Assembly (NCBI GenBank): GCA_934101115.1
Contig: CAKOPW010000003.1
Location: forward strand, 39,532-103,531
DNA length: 64,000 nt
Reading direction: 5' to 3'
Origin: an uncultured Bacilli bacterium
GTDB lineage: Bacteria > Bacillota_I > Bacilli_A > RF39 > UBA660
Shown here: positions 13,800-22,844 of the stretch, one piece after another
How the letters are laid out: each line of letters begins with the position of its first letter
Position numbering within the stretch: the stretch's first letter is position 1
Position numbers and translations under genes: made by a program
The notes under the pieces: generated by a model
Told to the model about the DNA's origin: nothing
What the model saw: only the letters and a program-made list of their open reading frames with translations
Database searches by the model: none

Positions 13800-16256
13800 C
13801 TATTTCTCGTTCATCATTTTACGTTCAAGTTCTGTTGCACGTATCCATATTCTTAACCTATTTTTAAAATCAATATTCAACAAAAATTCTCCACGTCTAG
13901 CCGATAAAAGGAAGGATTTTTGAGTGTCTGTTAATGGATTTTGCTTAAATAATTCTAGATAGGCAATTAAATCGTCTTCTTTTAACATACCAATCATTTG
14001 ATATTGACAATTATTAAATATTGCTGTTGCATGTCTCAAAATTTCATTTGACCCTACAAAATCTTTTACAGATTGAGTAGCAACAACTAATGAACCAGAG
14101 TATTTCCTGATCCTTCTTGCTAATTGTCCAAAATTTCTTAAGACTTCAAAGTTATTTTCATCAATAAATAAATGAAACTCATCAGCCACAACCATTATGT
14201 GTTTTTTATCACTAATATTAACTTTATCATTTAAAATTTTATTTGCAACTATAGTATTGTTTAAATACGTTAATAAATTAAGAGTTTGCGTATTTATTAA
14301 TCTTTGATTACCACTATAAAGTAATTCTTGTAAATTAAATCCTATTAAGTCATTGTTTAAATTGATATTCGTATATCCATTAAATAAAAATGAATCTGTT
14401 CCTGTTAAAAATCTTGATAATAGTATTTCTAATTGATCTATTATTTTTTTCTTTTCATTACTCTTTAAATTACTTTTATATTCAGGAAGATAATTATATA
14501 AATCCGAAAAAATTGGATAATCCTCTGCTTTTAACTTTTCTAAAGCCTCTATGGATGTATTTCTATCAATTCCTTTTTTATTATATAAACTTTCAACAAT
14601 ATTCAGCAGCATAACTAGTTCTTTTTCAGTTATATTCTCAAAAGCTGATTTGAAAAAAGCTTCTAAAAAGCCTAAATGTTTCGCTAGTGTACAATCACTT
14701 TCTCTTATATCTCTATCTTCATCTGAAGGAATGTATCTTATCTGAAGTGGATTTATTATTCCACCTTTTGCTGAATATAAATCAATGTATGATCCTCCAA
14801 TATTTTTGATAAAGTTATATTCATTTTCAGCATCAAAAATGAATATCTTAGTATTTCTAGCGTATTCATTTATTATCATTTTTTTTAAAGTGTATGACTT
14901 TCCTCCTCCGGTAGAACTAATAATTGCCATATTATGGCTTGTTCTTAAATTGTTTAGAGCATATATATCAAAAAAAATTGGTAATGATGAATGTATATCA
15001 AGACCAAGCATATATCCATTATAATCATTAAAATAAGACTCAGTAAAAGGAAACCCTGCACTAAGTGTTAAAGAAGGCAAATAAATTGAATAGTCGGATA
15101 ATGATTTCATTGTTATATCATATGTTTGCCAAGTTTCCATTTGTCGCAATTTGGGTACATCGATTTTTATTTGGTATAAATCTGCAATGCGTTTTAGTTC
15201 TCTAATTGTATTTTCCCTATTTTTTTTGTCACCTTCAACTAGAAAAATTAAAGATACCTCTTTTATTTTTTCATCGCCGTTTTTTATTTCATTCATTAAT
15301 GCTTGAAAATTTTCTTGCTTTCTATCCAATTCTGTAGCATCACTTAATTTTTTTGTAGTGTTTATATCACTTAATAAAAATTGATATTGACTATTTAACC
15401 ATCGTACCAACTCTTCTTGTGAAATTGTATCTTTTATAGAAAGTGACACCCTAACATTAGGAACATTAAATAACTCTTCAAAAAATAACTCTGAAACAAA
15501 AAAAGGTATACTTTTAATAGTAAGTAATTGAAATTCCTTATCATCAAATCTTATTGAATTAGCTCTTTCTAATACATTCATTGGACATAGTAAATTAGGT
15601 AAATCACTCATAATTAATTCGTCTAAAGTATTACTAGTTAAGTATAAATTTGATAAAAATTTATAAATTTCTAACTTATTATCAATTATGTTTATATTTA
15701 TTCTTGGGACTATATTACTAGTTATTTCCTCAATTTCGTCTAAAACTTTTTCTAGTTCTTCTACAGTCTTAGATATAATAACTAAATAATAAACACTCGA
15801 TATTGTGTAACCATTTTTTTCTAAGTCTTCTATTAAACCTAAGTTATCCATTAATAAATTTGATTTAATTTCATTATTTACCACATTTTCTAACTTTTTA
15901 TTTAAATTAATTTTATTATTGTTTAAATTAATTTTTTGATCCAACTTATAACATTTGAGATTTAGTCCTCTTATTTGATATAAGCTTTTTAAAGCAACAA
16001 AAAAATTATTTTTTTCTTGCTTACTTGCTAAAGATAAATCAACTGCTTCTATTTCTAATAATGTAGCAACTTCCCCAGTTTTTAATCGAATTAATCCAGT
16101 ATCTTCAACTTTTTTTATATTTGATATTGATTGAGAGTTTTTTACTCTTTTTTTCATATTTTTTCTTTCTTTATATTTGTTATATTTTTTTTCGCATTCT
16201 TTCTCAATAAAATCATATTCTTCTTTTATTTGTTTTTGTTTTTTCAATTTCTTCAC
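13800..16256 (-). CDS. virB4: VirB4/TraE-type conjugation ATPase
   Basis: Walker A (AIISSTGGGKSYT, about 444-456) and Walker B (IMVVADEFHLFID, about 687-699) followed by VVATQSVKDF identify the VirB4/ConE ATPase that powers the transfer channel. 818 aa is normal. The first 50 residues are an unusually Lys-rich helix. The outer start is a GTG only 2 nt from AAAAGGAA; a TTG at 16247 has AAGGAAGTGA at good spacing and may be the true start, removing three residues. The gene follows the VirB3-like gene by 7 bp. VirB3/TcpE-like, VirB4 and VirB6 form the usual inner-membrane core. Confidence 0.96.
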   Translation of the reverse strand: MKKLKKQKQIKEEYDFIEKECEKKYNKYKERKNMKKRVKNSQSISNIKKVEDTGLIRLKTGEVATLLEIEAVDLSLASKQEKNNFFVALKSLYQIRGLNLKCYKLDQKINLNNNKINLNKKLENVVNNEIKSNLLMDNLGLIEDLEKNGYTISSVYYLVIISKTVEELEKVLDEIEEITSNIVPRININIIDNKLEIYKFLSNLYLTSNTLDELIMSDLPNLLCPMNVLERANSIRFDDKEFQLLTIKSIPFFVSELFFEELFNVPNVRVSLSIKDTISQEELVRWLNSQYQFLLSDINTTKKLSDATELDRKQENFQALMNEIKNGDEKIKEVSLIFLVEGDKKNRENTIRELKRIADLYQIKIDVPKLRQMETWQTYDITMKSLSDYSIYLPSLTLSAGFPFTESYFNDYNGYMLGLDIHSSLPIFFDIYALNNLRTSHNMAIISSTGGGKSYTLKKMIINEYARNTKIFIFDAENEYNFIKNIGGSYIDLYSAKGGIINPLQIRYIPSDEDRDIRESDCTLAKHLGFLEAFFKSAFENITEKELVMLLNIVESLYNKKGIDRNTSIEALEKLKAEDYPIFSDLYNYLPEYKSNLKSNEKKKIIDQLEILLSRFLTGTDSFLFNGYTNINLNNDLIGFNLQELLYSGNQRLINTQTLNLLTYLNNTIVANKILNDKVNISDKKHIMVVADEFHLFIDENNFEVLRNFGQLARRIRKYSGSLVVATQSVKDFVGSNEILRHATAIFNNCQYQMIGMLKEDDLIAYLELFKQNPLTDTQKSFLLSARRGEFLLNIDFKNRLRIWIRATELERKMMNEK

Positions 16257-16263
16257 TTCCTTT

Positions 16264-16527
16264 TCATTTTTTTAAAATGTATTCTTTGCACCTAAACATG
16301 TAAGAAAATACTAAAATAAAAACTTTATACATTCTATTTTTTTTTGATAAGCTTATAGGTAACATCATAAATGCTGTAATTGAAAATAGTACAAGAGATA
16401 ATATTCTTGTTTTATTTATAGAAAACAAGATTAAAAATAATATAAACAATGGCAAACCGATAAATAAATCTGTCAATTCAATATATTTTCCTAAAGTCTT
16501 TTTCAAACTTTTAACTGTTATGTACAT
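16264..16527 (-). CDS. VirB3/TcpE/PrgI-like small membrane transfer protein
   Basis: The 87-aa protein carries two adjacent membrane helices (about 21-38 and 44-58) with a basic loop (KKNRMYK) and the N-terminal phrase YITVKSLKKTLGKYIELTDL. Size, topology and position directly upstream of virB4 match VirB3/TcpE/PrgI proteins that anchor VirB4 to the membrane. The start at 16527 overlaps the upstream stop as TGATG with AGGTGAT in front, so it is coupled to the VirB6-like gene. Confidence 0.78.
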   Translation of the reverse strand: MYITVKSLKKTLGKYIELTDLFIGLPLFILFLILFSINKTRILSLVLFSITAFMMLPISLSKKNRMYKVFILVFSYMFRCKEYILKK

Positions 16528-17951
16528 CAATTATCACCTCTTTTATAAAACCTTCTTCTATACATGTTTCTCGTTGGAATAACTGTATCTATGGAAGATT
16601 GAATTGCATCAGCACCTGCGGTCATCATTTTAGAAGCCAATCGATTCATCTTAGTTGAATTATTTGGTAAATTCATTCCGTCAGATCCTATAGGATTTTT
16701 TCTTGCTATTGAACTTGCTTGGATATAATTTCCTAAATTTTGTAATTTTGATCCATAATTGCTAAATGGTGTATTACTTGAACTAACTTTTTTACCAAAT
16801 GATGATATTGTGCTGCCTGCACGTGTAATTGCTGAGTTTCCAGTATTTGATAAACTACTAGCGCCTTTAGTAATCATTCCTGTACCAATTAAACCTATTC
16901 CAGCAGCTGCTAAACCACCGGTCATAGCTACTGTGGAAGCACTTCTTGAAAATCCCATCATGCTCATTAGCTGTTCTCTTCCGCTGTTTGCAGAAACATT
17001 TGCCCCAACAAATCGATTAATAATTTGTGAACCTGTAAGCAAAAATGTTCCACAACCAATGTAAAGAATAGATTTTGTAGCCATATCTTTAAATGATGAT
17101 GTTGGAAAAAATGTGGTTCCTTGAATAGATTTCATTAACATTGCTGTTAATCCTATAATTAACATTACAACTGCTCCCTGCAAAATTAGAGAAACTAATT
17201 GTTCAAACACTGCACTTCGTCTCTGCTTATTTCCAATCGAGGTTGAGAAAATAATTGGAGATATAACAAATAAGAATAAAAATTCAATTTGTCTTCTTGC
17301 AAGCATCATACCGCTAAAGAAAAGAGCATATAAAAAGAAACCTCCAACTAGAATTGCCATTATCCAATTAATCGAATATTTATAATCTTTCTCGTCCGGC
17401 AATATCCAATGTGAATCTGTAACAAATTTATCATTGTACATTTTTGCACTAGAAAATTTTCCGTCTGATATTGCACTTGAATAATCATCTTTAACAAAAG
17501 ATTCTGATGACTTATAACTATCTGAATATGTAACATATGGTGTTAACATATTAGATGAAAGTGATTCGTTATTAGAAGTAAATATTGTTGATGTAAATCC
17601 GCTTAATTTGATTGATAACCCTGATATTTGAACAAATAAAAATGTGGACATTAAAACTAAGATGCCACATTTAAACACTTCTTTTACTATTTGTCCAAAA
17701 GATAATCCCTCTTCGGGATCAATTATTTTCTTTACAAAATTAAAAACTGAAAACAATCCTAAACAAGTAATTGCAACCGCTATAATTCCTGTATAAAAAT
17801 TTTTAAACATCGACTCACCCGATAACGAATTAACTATATCCAAAGCATTTATTTCTCGTAAAATGTCAAATAAAGAATCTATTAATGAATAGATAAAATT
17901 TATTATTCCCCATCCTAAGGTTCTTAAAAGATCTAAAGCCTTTAATAACAT
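16527..17951 (-). CDS. VirB6/TrbL-like polytopic channel protein
   Basis: Six or more hydrophobic helices (for example 55-75, 90-110, 195-220, 222-240, 255-275, 295-312) with an extracellular Ser-rich loop near 125-185 are followed by a Gly/Ser/Ala-rich soluble tail (about 340-474). This is the architecture of VirB6/TrbL/CagW-type channel components in Gram-positive conjugation. Its 3' end overlaps the next start (TGATG) and its 5' end is 10 bp after the VirB2-like gene. The basic C-terminal end (RRRFYKRGDN) is cytoplasmic by the positive-inside rule. Confidence 0.85.
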   Translation of the reverse strand: MLLKALDLLRTLGWGIINFIYSLIDSLFDILREINALDIVNSLSGESMFKNFYTGIIAVAITCLGLFSVFNFVKKIIDPEEGLSFGQIVKEVFKCGILVLMSTFLFVQISGLSIKLSGFTSTIFTSNNESLSSNMLTPYVTYSDSYKSSESFVKDDYSSAISDGKFSSAKMYNDKFVTDSHWILPDEKDYKYSINWIMAILVGGFFLYALFFSGMMLARRQIEFLFLFVISPIIFSTSIGNKQRRSAVFEQLVSLILQGAVVMLIIGLTAMLMKSIQGTTFFPTSSFKDMATKSILYIGCGTFLLTGSQIINRFVGANVSANSGREQLMSMMGFSRSASTVAMTGGLAAAGIGLIGTGMITKGASSLSNTGNSAITRAGSTISSFGKKVSSSNTPFSNYGSKLQNLGNYIQASSIARKNPIGSDGMNLPNNSTKMNRLASKMMTAGADAIQSSIDTVIPTRNMYRRRFYKRGDN

Positions 17952-17961
17952 TTATATCACC

Positions 17962-18243
17962 TCATTTAAATAAATCTATTATTAAATTTACTAATGATAT
18001 TGCTAAAATAATTCCAGCGATACCAAGTAAAGTTTGGATAATTCTTTGTTTTACTCTAGCTTTTTGCTCTACATCTGCTACAGCGTATAAAATGAATCCA
18101 ATTACAAGTGAAGCTCCAGCAACTGCAATTCCAACTGACAAACACCAATTAGTTAAAGTTTTTATAGCACTTAATATTGAATTAATATCATAACTTCCAC
18201 CTTCTAAATGGCTAATTGCCAATATTTGCAATAATTTTTCCAT
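17962..18243 (-). CDS. VirB2/TrbC-like small membrane protein (pilin-like)
   Basis: The 93-aa protein has two hydrophobic helices (about 36-58 and 68-90) joined by a short charged loop VADVEQKARVKQR, the shape of VirB2/TrbC-type or TcpC-associated small transfer proteins (PF18895-type). It is the first gene of the VirB block. A very good AGAGAGGTGATGAA precedes the ATG. A terminator lies 18-50 nt upstream, leaving no room for a separate promoter, so transcription must come through it or start inside ssb. Confidence 0.8.
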   Translation of the reverse strand: MEKLLQILAISHLEGGSYDINSILSAIKTLTNWCLSVGIAVAGASLVIGFILYAVADVEQKARVKQRIIQTLLGIAGIILAISLVNLIIDLFK

Positions 18244-18260
18244 TTCATCACCTCTCTATA

Positions 18261-18292
18261 AAATAAAAAGAGCAAAACCAATTGCTCTTTTT
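18261..18292 (-). terminator. Terminator between ssb and the VirB block
   Basis: An 11-bp perfect stem AAAAAGAGCAA / TTGCTCTTTTT (18265-18275, 18282-18292) with a 6-nt loop. The second arm ends in T on the minus strand. It begins in the ssb stop codon. It should strongly limit read-through into the transfer genes. Confidence 0.85.
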
Positions 18293-18641
18293 AATTAACA
18301 TCTAAATCTTCTTCTATTTCATTTTTTCTAGGAGCTAAGAAACTAACTTTTTCACATACAACTTCAATGTTCCTTTTCTTTTCTCCATTTTTTTCATAAT
18401 CAATTACTTGCAATCTACCTTTAACACCTATTAAATCACCTTTGTGACAATAATTGCTTACGTTTTCAGCAATTCCATTCCACATAGCGCAATCAACAAA
18501 ATCAGTTTCGTAGACTCCATCTCCGTTTTTAAAACTTCTTTGTACTGCTAAATTAGCACTTATTACTTTGCTACCATTTTCCAACTCTTTTAATTCTGGA
18601 TCTTTTGTTAAACGTCCTATTAAATAAACTACATTGTGCAT
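18291..18641 (-). CDS. ssb: Single-stranded DNA-binding protein (ICE-encoded)
   Basis: A complete bacterial SSB OB-fold: NVVYLIGRLTKDPELKE, ISANLAVQRSF, TDFVDCAMWNGIAENV, HKGDLIGVKGRLQV, EVVCEKVSFL. At 116 aa it is shorter than chromosomal SSB because the Gly/Gln-rich linker is missing; the tail EIEEDLDVN is acidic but lacks the usual DDIPF tip. ICE SSBs coat the transferred strand during establishment and replication. Start from AAAGGAAGAAAGTAAT. A hairpin terminator directly follows. Confidence 0.93.
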   Translation of the reverse strand: MHNVVYLIGRLTKDPELKELENGSKVISANLAVQRSFKNGDGVYETDFVDCAMWNGIAENVSNYCHKGDLIGVKGRLQVIDYEKNGEKKRNIEVVCEKVSFLAPRKNEIEEDLDVN

Positions 18642-18853
18642 ATTACTTTCTTCCTTTCTTCACACGTTTTCTTTATTTATTTGCTCTATTTTAAAAAAAA
18701 CAATATCTATTTTTTTTATAAATTATTTATTACATATTAGCAAACTTTATTTTCATCTTTCATGTACACGCCTTTTGTATATTCGCCTTATCCCATTTGT
18801 TTGCTTTTTATGTATTACAAAATTTTTTATGTTCTCATAATCTTATCAAAGCT

Positions 18854-19174
18854 TTACCACTTCCTTTCAATTAGAAATTTACAAGAATAAAAATTTAATA
18901 AACAGTCATGATATCTTTGTATTCTCTCTACCTTTGCATACCCGATATATTCTAAAAATAAACTCATTGGTACGTTGTTAATTTGATGAACAAAGTCAAT
19001 AAATACATTTTTTTTATTCATTTGAGATTTCAACTGTTTTAATATATGTTTAGCTTCGGATTTACTACATCCGCATATTTTTTGAATATCATTGATAGTA
19101 ACCCATTTTTTATTTATTTCATAAAAAAAATCTAGTTTATCTACTAAATTTTTCGTTCTATTTTTCACTATCAT
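18854..19174 (-). CDS. Small HTH DNA-binding protein
   Basis: The 106-aa protein contains VTINDIQKICGCSKSEAKHI, then LKQLKSQM: a helix-turn-helix that resembles the DUF3173/excisionase-type proteins of ICEs, with the later VPMSLFLEYIGY segment that in those proteins follows a VP motif. It overlaps the upstream OB-fold gene by 17 bp. Position among replication and recombination genes suggests a role in excision or replication control. Which role cannot be told. The 212 bp to ssb hold no gene I can support, only a basic reading (KKQTNGIRRIYKRRVHER) without a start. Confidence 0.6.
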   Translation of the reverse strand: MIVKNRTKNLVDKLDFFYEINKKWVTINDIQKICGCSKSEAKHILKQLKSQMNKKNVFIDFVHQINNVPMSLFLEYIGYAKVERIQRYHDCLLNFYSCKFLIERKW

Positions 19175-19556
19175 CTAACCAATTATAGTCTTTCATCTCA
19201 TTCAACATTTTTTCTTGTTCATCTGGTAGTTTATTATTATTTAAATCTTTAATTTCTTTTCCAATTTTTATTTCTACAGTTCTATTTTTATCATTTATAT
19301 AAGAATTTAATCTTCCAATAACTAAAACATAATTTCCAATCTTTAATAAAGGCTCAAACTTTGGGAAATCTTTTTCATAAACTTTTATAGAATAGAAAGA
19401 TGTAGTTTTAACATCTTCATCATTCCCGTTTTTGTAGTTATTATCTTGAGCTATACTAAAATATCTATATTTATTTCCATTTGATTGTTCCTTGATCTCA
19501 CCTATAAATGAAATATTACCAATCAAATTAAATCCATTTCTTAATTCTGAAAACAT
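19158..19556 (-). CDS. Second OB-fold (SSB-like) protein
   Basis: The order NLIGNISFIGEIKEQSNGNK, YRYFSIAQDN, TTSFYSIKVYEKDF, GNYVLVIGRLNSY, VEIKIGKEI is that of an SSB-type OB-fold, but diverged from the true SSB at 18.3 kb. The C-terminus is acidic (..YNWLDDSEK) without the DDIPF tip. 132 aa. It may bind ssDNA during rolling-circle replication or act as an SSB partner. AGAGGAG is 6 nt before the ATG. It overlaps the next gene, so the replication genes form one operon. Confidence 0.7.
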   Translation of the reverse strand: MFSELRNGFNLIGNISFIGEIKEQSNGNKYRYFSIAQDNNYKNGNDEDVKTTSFYSIKVYEKDFPKFEPLLKIGNYVLVIGRLNSYINDKNRTVEIKIGKEIKDLNNNKLPDEQEKMLNEMKDYNWLDDSEK

Positions 19557-19682
19557 TTTTCTCCTCTTTTCTAAATATAAGTTATATATAAAATATAAGT
19601 TATTTATTATTTTTTTTATTAAATTATTTATTTATACGAAATATCATTCAATACTATATAGTAATATATTACTACACTTATC

Positions 19683-19991
19683 TTAAACTTTATTTGTGCT
19701 AAAAAATTTTAGTTTTGCATTATTAATATATATTTTCCTTTTTAATTCATTTTTTAAAGAATTATCAATTATACAATATATATAATTAAATTCTTTTAAT
19801 CTATTAATAGAGTTACTTACATATCTAGTACTAACATTTAATTCTTTAGCAAAATAAGAATTGCTAGACCAACAATATCCTTTTTGCTTAGATAAACTAT
19901 ATATTTTTCCAAAAAGTAATTTGTCAAAATGCCTTAAATTTGAATCAGTATATATTTCATGAGGAACTACAAGATAACTATCGTTTGACAT
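19683..19991 (-). CDS. Replication-type winged helix (HTH_36) protein, short
   Basis: The N-terminal phrase YLVVPHEIYTDSNLRHFDKL, LFGKIYSL, then WSSNSYFAKELNVSTRYVSN and SINRLKEFNYI is the winged-helix of phage and plasmid replication initiators or organisers (HTH_36 type). Full members run 230-280 aa; this one stops at 102 aa with AT-rich sequence behind it. It could be a shortened but working regulator or a truncated initiator. The stop lies next to a run of short repeats (ATATAAGTTAT twice at about 19573-19602) and a palindromic stretch near 19655-19675. AGGA is 9 nt before the ATG. Confidence 0.6.
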   Translation of the reverse strand: MSNDSYLVVPHEIYTDSNLRHFDKLLFGKIYSLSKQKGYCWSSNSYFAKELNVSTRYVSNSINRLKEFNYIYCIIDNSLKNELKRKIYINNAKLKFFSTNKV

Positions 19992-20000
19992 TAATAGTTC

Positions 20001-21116
20001 CTAATTAATTCTAATAGTGTCACATTTTGAAGCTTCGTTACCTGCATTATCTATTGCATATGCACAAAATGTTCTACCGCTTGTAGAGTCCAAATATAAA
20101 ACATTCTTTATAGTTCTTTCATTTCCATCAACACGTGATGCTCCACTACCATTTCCATAAGGGACAAGCCAAGTTTGAAATTTTTGAATACCTGTTCCAT
20201 TGTCATAACCATCAATATAAACTCTAATATTCCATCCTTGCTTCTTATTTGATGGATTATAATATCCCAAATTTTCAACATGAAATGATGTAATCGTTGG
20301 TGGTATATTATCATACCATGAAGGATTTATAACAAATGAATCGGTTACAGTCCATGTATAGTCTTTAAATGAAGTAATACTATATCCTTCTTTTTCATTA
20401 ACATAAACTCTAATTGTAGACCCATAGTCAATCTGATTGTTATAGTAGTCTGTAACATTTTCAGCAACTAAAATCCCATTAATCCATACTGAAAAAGTAA
20501 ATTCATTCAATCCAGTATCATATGTAATATTTTGAATAATCGGATTTATATCAATTACATACTTATTAACATCCCAATTAGCTAAAAAATTTAAATCTCC
20601 AGTTGTTCCCGATGGAATCGTGACAGCTAATTGTTTCCCCTCAATATTACTTCCTGTCCAACCTAAAAAACTAAATCCAGTTTTTGTTGGTGTTGGTAAT
20701 GTAAAACTTTCTTCAACATTATAACTTGTCTTCTGTCCACTTATTGAACCGCCATTTAAATTATAGGTAATTCTATATGTGTTGATCTTCCACATTGCAT
20801 ATATTTCTCTATTATTTATATCATTTACATCAATAATGTTATTCGAATAATCTATATTTCCATCTGTACTTTTACTATAACCCGAAAAAGTATATCCTTT
20901 TCTTGTTGGAATTGGTAAATCCGTTTTCCCTTTTGAAATTGAAATATCACTACTACTAAATTTCCCTTCACCGGCATTTAACTTAAATACATAACCTTTT
21001 GCTTTGAACAGTGATTCTAAATCTATTTTTGATGAAAAATACGCAAAAGTTCCACTTAAAGAACAAAATAATGCAAGTATAATTGATATTAAAAAAAATT
21101 TATTCTTTCTTTTCAA
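20001..21116 (-). CDS. Secreted protein with InlB-type (Flg_new) repeats
   Basis: An N-terminal hydrophobic segment ends in GTFAYFSSKID, the SipW-substrate type of leader (compare STLAYFTTNTE in the TasA-like protein). Two Listeria-Bacteroides repeats follow: GYVFKLNAG..GYTFSGYS, YAMWKIN and YRITYNLNGG..GFSFLGWTG..FLANWDVN. The C-terminal part with IPPTITSFHVEN..YAIDNAGNEA resembles a GBS-Bsp-like or Ig-like domain. There is no sorting signal. The start is a TTG with GGTGAG in front, inside the end of sipW (17-bp overlap), so the protein is coupled to its probable peptidase. Likely an extracellular matrix or attachment component. Confidence 0.8.
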   Translation of the reverse strand: MKRKNKFFLISIILALFCSLSGTFAYFSSKIDLESLFKAKGYVFKLNAGEGKFSSSDISISKGKTDLPIPTRKGYTFSGYSKSTDGNIDYSNNIIDVNDINNREIYAMWKINTYRITYNLNGGSISGQKTSYNVEESFTLPTPTKTGFSFLGWTGSNIEGKQLAVTIPSGTTGDLNFLANWDVNKYVIDINPIIQNITYDTGLNEFTFSVWINGILVAENVTDYYNNQIDYGSTIRVYVNEKEGYSITSFKDYTWTVTDSFVINPSWYDNIPPTITSFHVENLGYYNPSNKKQGWNIRVYIDGYDNGTGIQKFQTWLVPYGNGSGASRVDGNERTIKNVLYLDSTSGRTFCAYAIDNAGNEASKCDTIRIN

Positions 21117-21597
21117 TTTTTCTCACCACTTTCTTTTTTTTGTTTTTATATGAATCATTGCATAAATCAACAATTATAATCCCTAATGAAATATATAGTA
21201 AATATTTGTGTCCATATATATAATCAGCATAATATCCGATAAAAGGAATAGACCAGTCTGTTCCTTTTCCTAATACTTGTTCATGATTAACTAATTCACT
21301 ATCCACGCTGTTATTCATATCACCTTTAGTTACAAATCCATTGTCAGTTATATTGATAATACGATGTGATATTACATGATCTTTTGTTGTATAAACTAAT
21401 ATATCTCCTTCATCAAATTCATTAATATTAATTTTTTCATAATATAAGATTCCTCCAACTTTTAAAACAGGTTCCATACTTCCAGATATAACTACAAGAG
21501 GTTTATGTCCAAAAACTGATGGAACAAAAATCAATAAATAAATTGCTAGCAAAATATATATTATTCTAAATATAAAATCTTTTACTCTAACTAACAT
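21100..21597 (-). CDS. sipW: SipW-type signal peptidase I
   Basis: The catalytic Ser is in ISGSMEP (Ser 40) and the general base is His (SHRII, His 78) instead of Lys, as in the archaeal/ER-type SipW peptidases. Membrane helices flank the domain (about 9-26 and 132-148). SipW enzymes process TasA/BsaA-type fibre proteins, and such a protein lies directly upstream (21635-22246) and another candidate substrate directly downstream. A ribosome binding site AGGAGGAAAAA precedes the ATG. A weak hairpin between fibre gene and sipW may lower peptidase expression. Confidence 0.93.
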   Translation of the reverse strand: MLVRVKDFIFRIIYILLAIYLLIFVPSVFGHKPLVVISGSMEPVLKVGGILYYEKININEFDEGDILVYTTKDHVISHRIINITDNGFVTKGDMNNSVDSELVNHEQVLGKGTDWSIPFIGYYADYIYGHKYLLYISLGIIIVDLCNDSYKNKKKKVVRKIEKKE

Positions 21598-21608
21598 TTT
21601 TTCCTCCT

Positions 21609-21632
21609 AAAAAGGAAGCTATATTAACTTCC
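21609..21632 (-). terminator. Weak hairpin between the fibre gene and sipW
   Basis: GGAAG..CTTCC stem followed by TTTTT on the minus strand, starting just after the fibre-protein stop. Likely a partial terminator giving more fibre protein than peptidase. Confidence 0.5.
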
Positions 21633-21634
21633 TC

Positions 21635-22246
21635 TTACCACATATTCTTTGCTTGATCGTATTGAATTGTATCGATTCTAATAGTTAATTTATATGTTGC
21701 ATTATCATATCCATCACCTGATGATGTATAAGTGATTGTATGCCCATCAGCAGAAATTGTTTGATTTAAGCTAGCCTTAATATTTTCATTGAATGTTACT
21801 CCATTAATAAATGAAGAAGTAGTTTCAGCAGGTGCAACTTTTACCATATTATCTTTTGATCCATAATAAAAATAGCCATCACTTGCCTTTGTCCAACCTT
21901 CGTTAAAATTGATAATTGCTGCAACATTATTATCTACATCCTTTAATGGTAGTTCTGTTCCATTAGATGTTATCCATTTTTCTGTATAGCTTACTCTAAC
22001 AGCCATATCAATACTTCCTGTATTTGTTACTTTAATTGTTTTATCAGTAGTTGTTCCAGGTGTCCAATCTGTTGGTGACTCAAAATTTTCTACTACTTCA
22101 TTTTGATAAATTGCTGTTTTAAATTTATTTGCAATTTCAGTATTAGTTGTAAAATATGCTAGTGTACTCCCTATAGTTGTAAAAATACCTATGCCTAATA
22201 TAGCTAACATCTTTTTTCTTCTTTTATTCTCTTTTTTCTTTTCCAT
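21635..22246 (-). CDS. TasA/BsaA-like SipW-dependent fibre protein
   Basis: After a basic N-terminus (KKKENKRRKK) and hydrophobic helix comes GSTLAYFTTNTEIANKFKTA, the alternate-signal motif of SipW-processed proteins. The body has the TasA/camelysin pattern: VVENFESPTDWTPGTTTDKT, IKVTNTGSIDMAVRVSYTEKW, and a C-terminal YKLTIRIDTIQYDQA. It corresponds to the BsaA-type biofilm matrix proteins of Clostridium. Its partner peptidase is next in the operon. On an ICE it may form surface fibres that help donor-recipient contact. RBS AAAGGAAAAATT. Confidence 0.9.
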   Translation of the reverse strand: MEKKKENKRRKKMLAILGIGIFTTIGSTLAYFTTNTEIANKFKTAIYQNEVVENFESPTDWTPGTTTDKTIKVTNTGSIDMAVRVSYTEKWITSNGTELPLKDVDNNVAAIINFNEGWTKASDGYFYYGSKDNMVKVAPAETTSSFINGVTFNENIKASLNQTISADGHTITYTSSGDGYDNATYKLTIRIDTIQYDQAKNMW

Positions 22247-22259
22247 AATTTTTCCTTTC

Positions 22260-22844
22260 CTATTCTATTTTTTCTAATTCAAAAATAAACACAATTTGTT
22301 TTTTTGTTTTACTCTTACAAGTAATTAATGTAAGTGTATTTTTATTGATATCTCTTTTTATAATCGCCGTACCATTTTTTTCAATTTCATAAATTCTTTT
22401 TAGTGAATATTTGTACTCTTTATTTTTATAATATATAGACGCATAATCATTAATTTTCAATTTTGATAAATTTTTAAAAAATGAAACTGAACTGTTGCCA
22501 CTATGAGCAGCAAGAATAACATTTCCAAATTCAATATCTGGCATATCCGATTCATCTAGTACTTGAATATTCTTACTAACTTTATTTAATTTTGATTTTT
22601 TATCATAAAATCCCCTGTTCAAGTTAACTTTTTCAATTTTTAATACTCCTATATACATTTCATCCTTTTGCTCACTATATTCAATTTCTTGCTCTTTAGT
22701 TGTATCAAAAAAATAAACTAAATTTTTACTATTAGTTTTTTCAATTTTGTATATTTTAAATAATCTATTTCCTAACAAAATAGAAAAAAATAAAATCATA
22801 ATAAGCATAATGATTTTAAATAAATTCTTTTTATTAATTTTCAT
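22260..22844 (-). CDS. Sortase (class B/D-like) with Lys in place of the usual Arg
   Basis: An N-terminal membrane anchor (about 9-30) is followed by the sortase fold: VILAAHSGNSSVSFFKNL with catalytic His 114 and TLTLITCKSK with catalytic Cys 176. The active-site Arg normally 7-10 residues after Cys is not present; KSKTKKQIVF has only Lys there. Either Lys substitutes or the subgroup differs. The start overlaps the adhesin gene by 11 bp, so this enzyme very likely anchors that adhesin to the wall. 194 aa. Confidence 0.88.
   Translation of the reverse strand: MKINKKNLFKIIMLIMILFFSILLGNRLFKIYKIEKTNSKNLVYFFDTTKEQEIEYSEQKDEMYIGVLKIEKVNLNRGFYDKKSKLNKVSKNIQVLDESDMPDIEFGNVILAAHSGNSSVSFFKNLSKLKINDYASIYYKNKEYKYSLKRIYEIEKNGTAIIKRDINKNTLTLITCKSKTKKQIVFIFELEKIE

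Noticed and set aside
18634..18840. Plus-strand 68-aa hydrophobic frame between ssb and the HTH gene
   Set aside because: AT-rich chance frame without ribosome binding site, on the strand opposite to all ICE genes.
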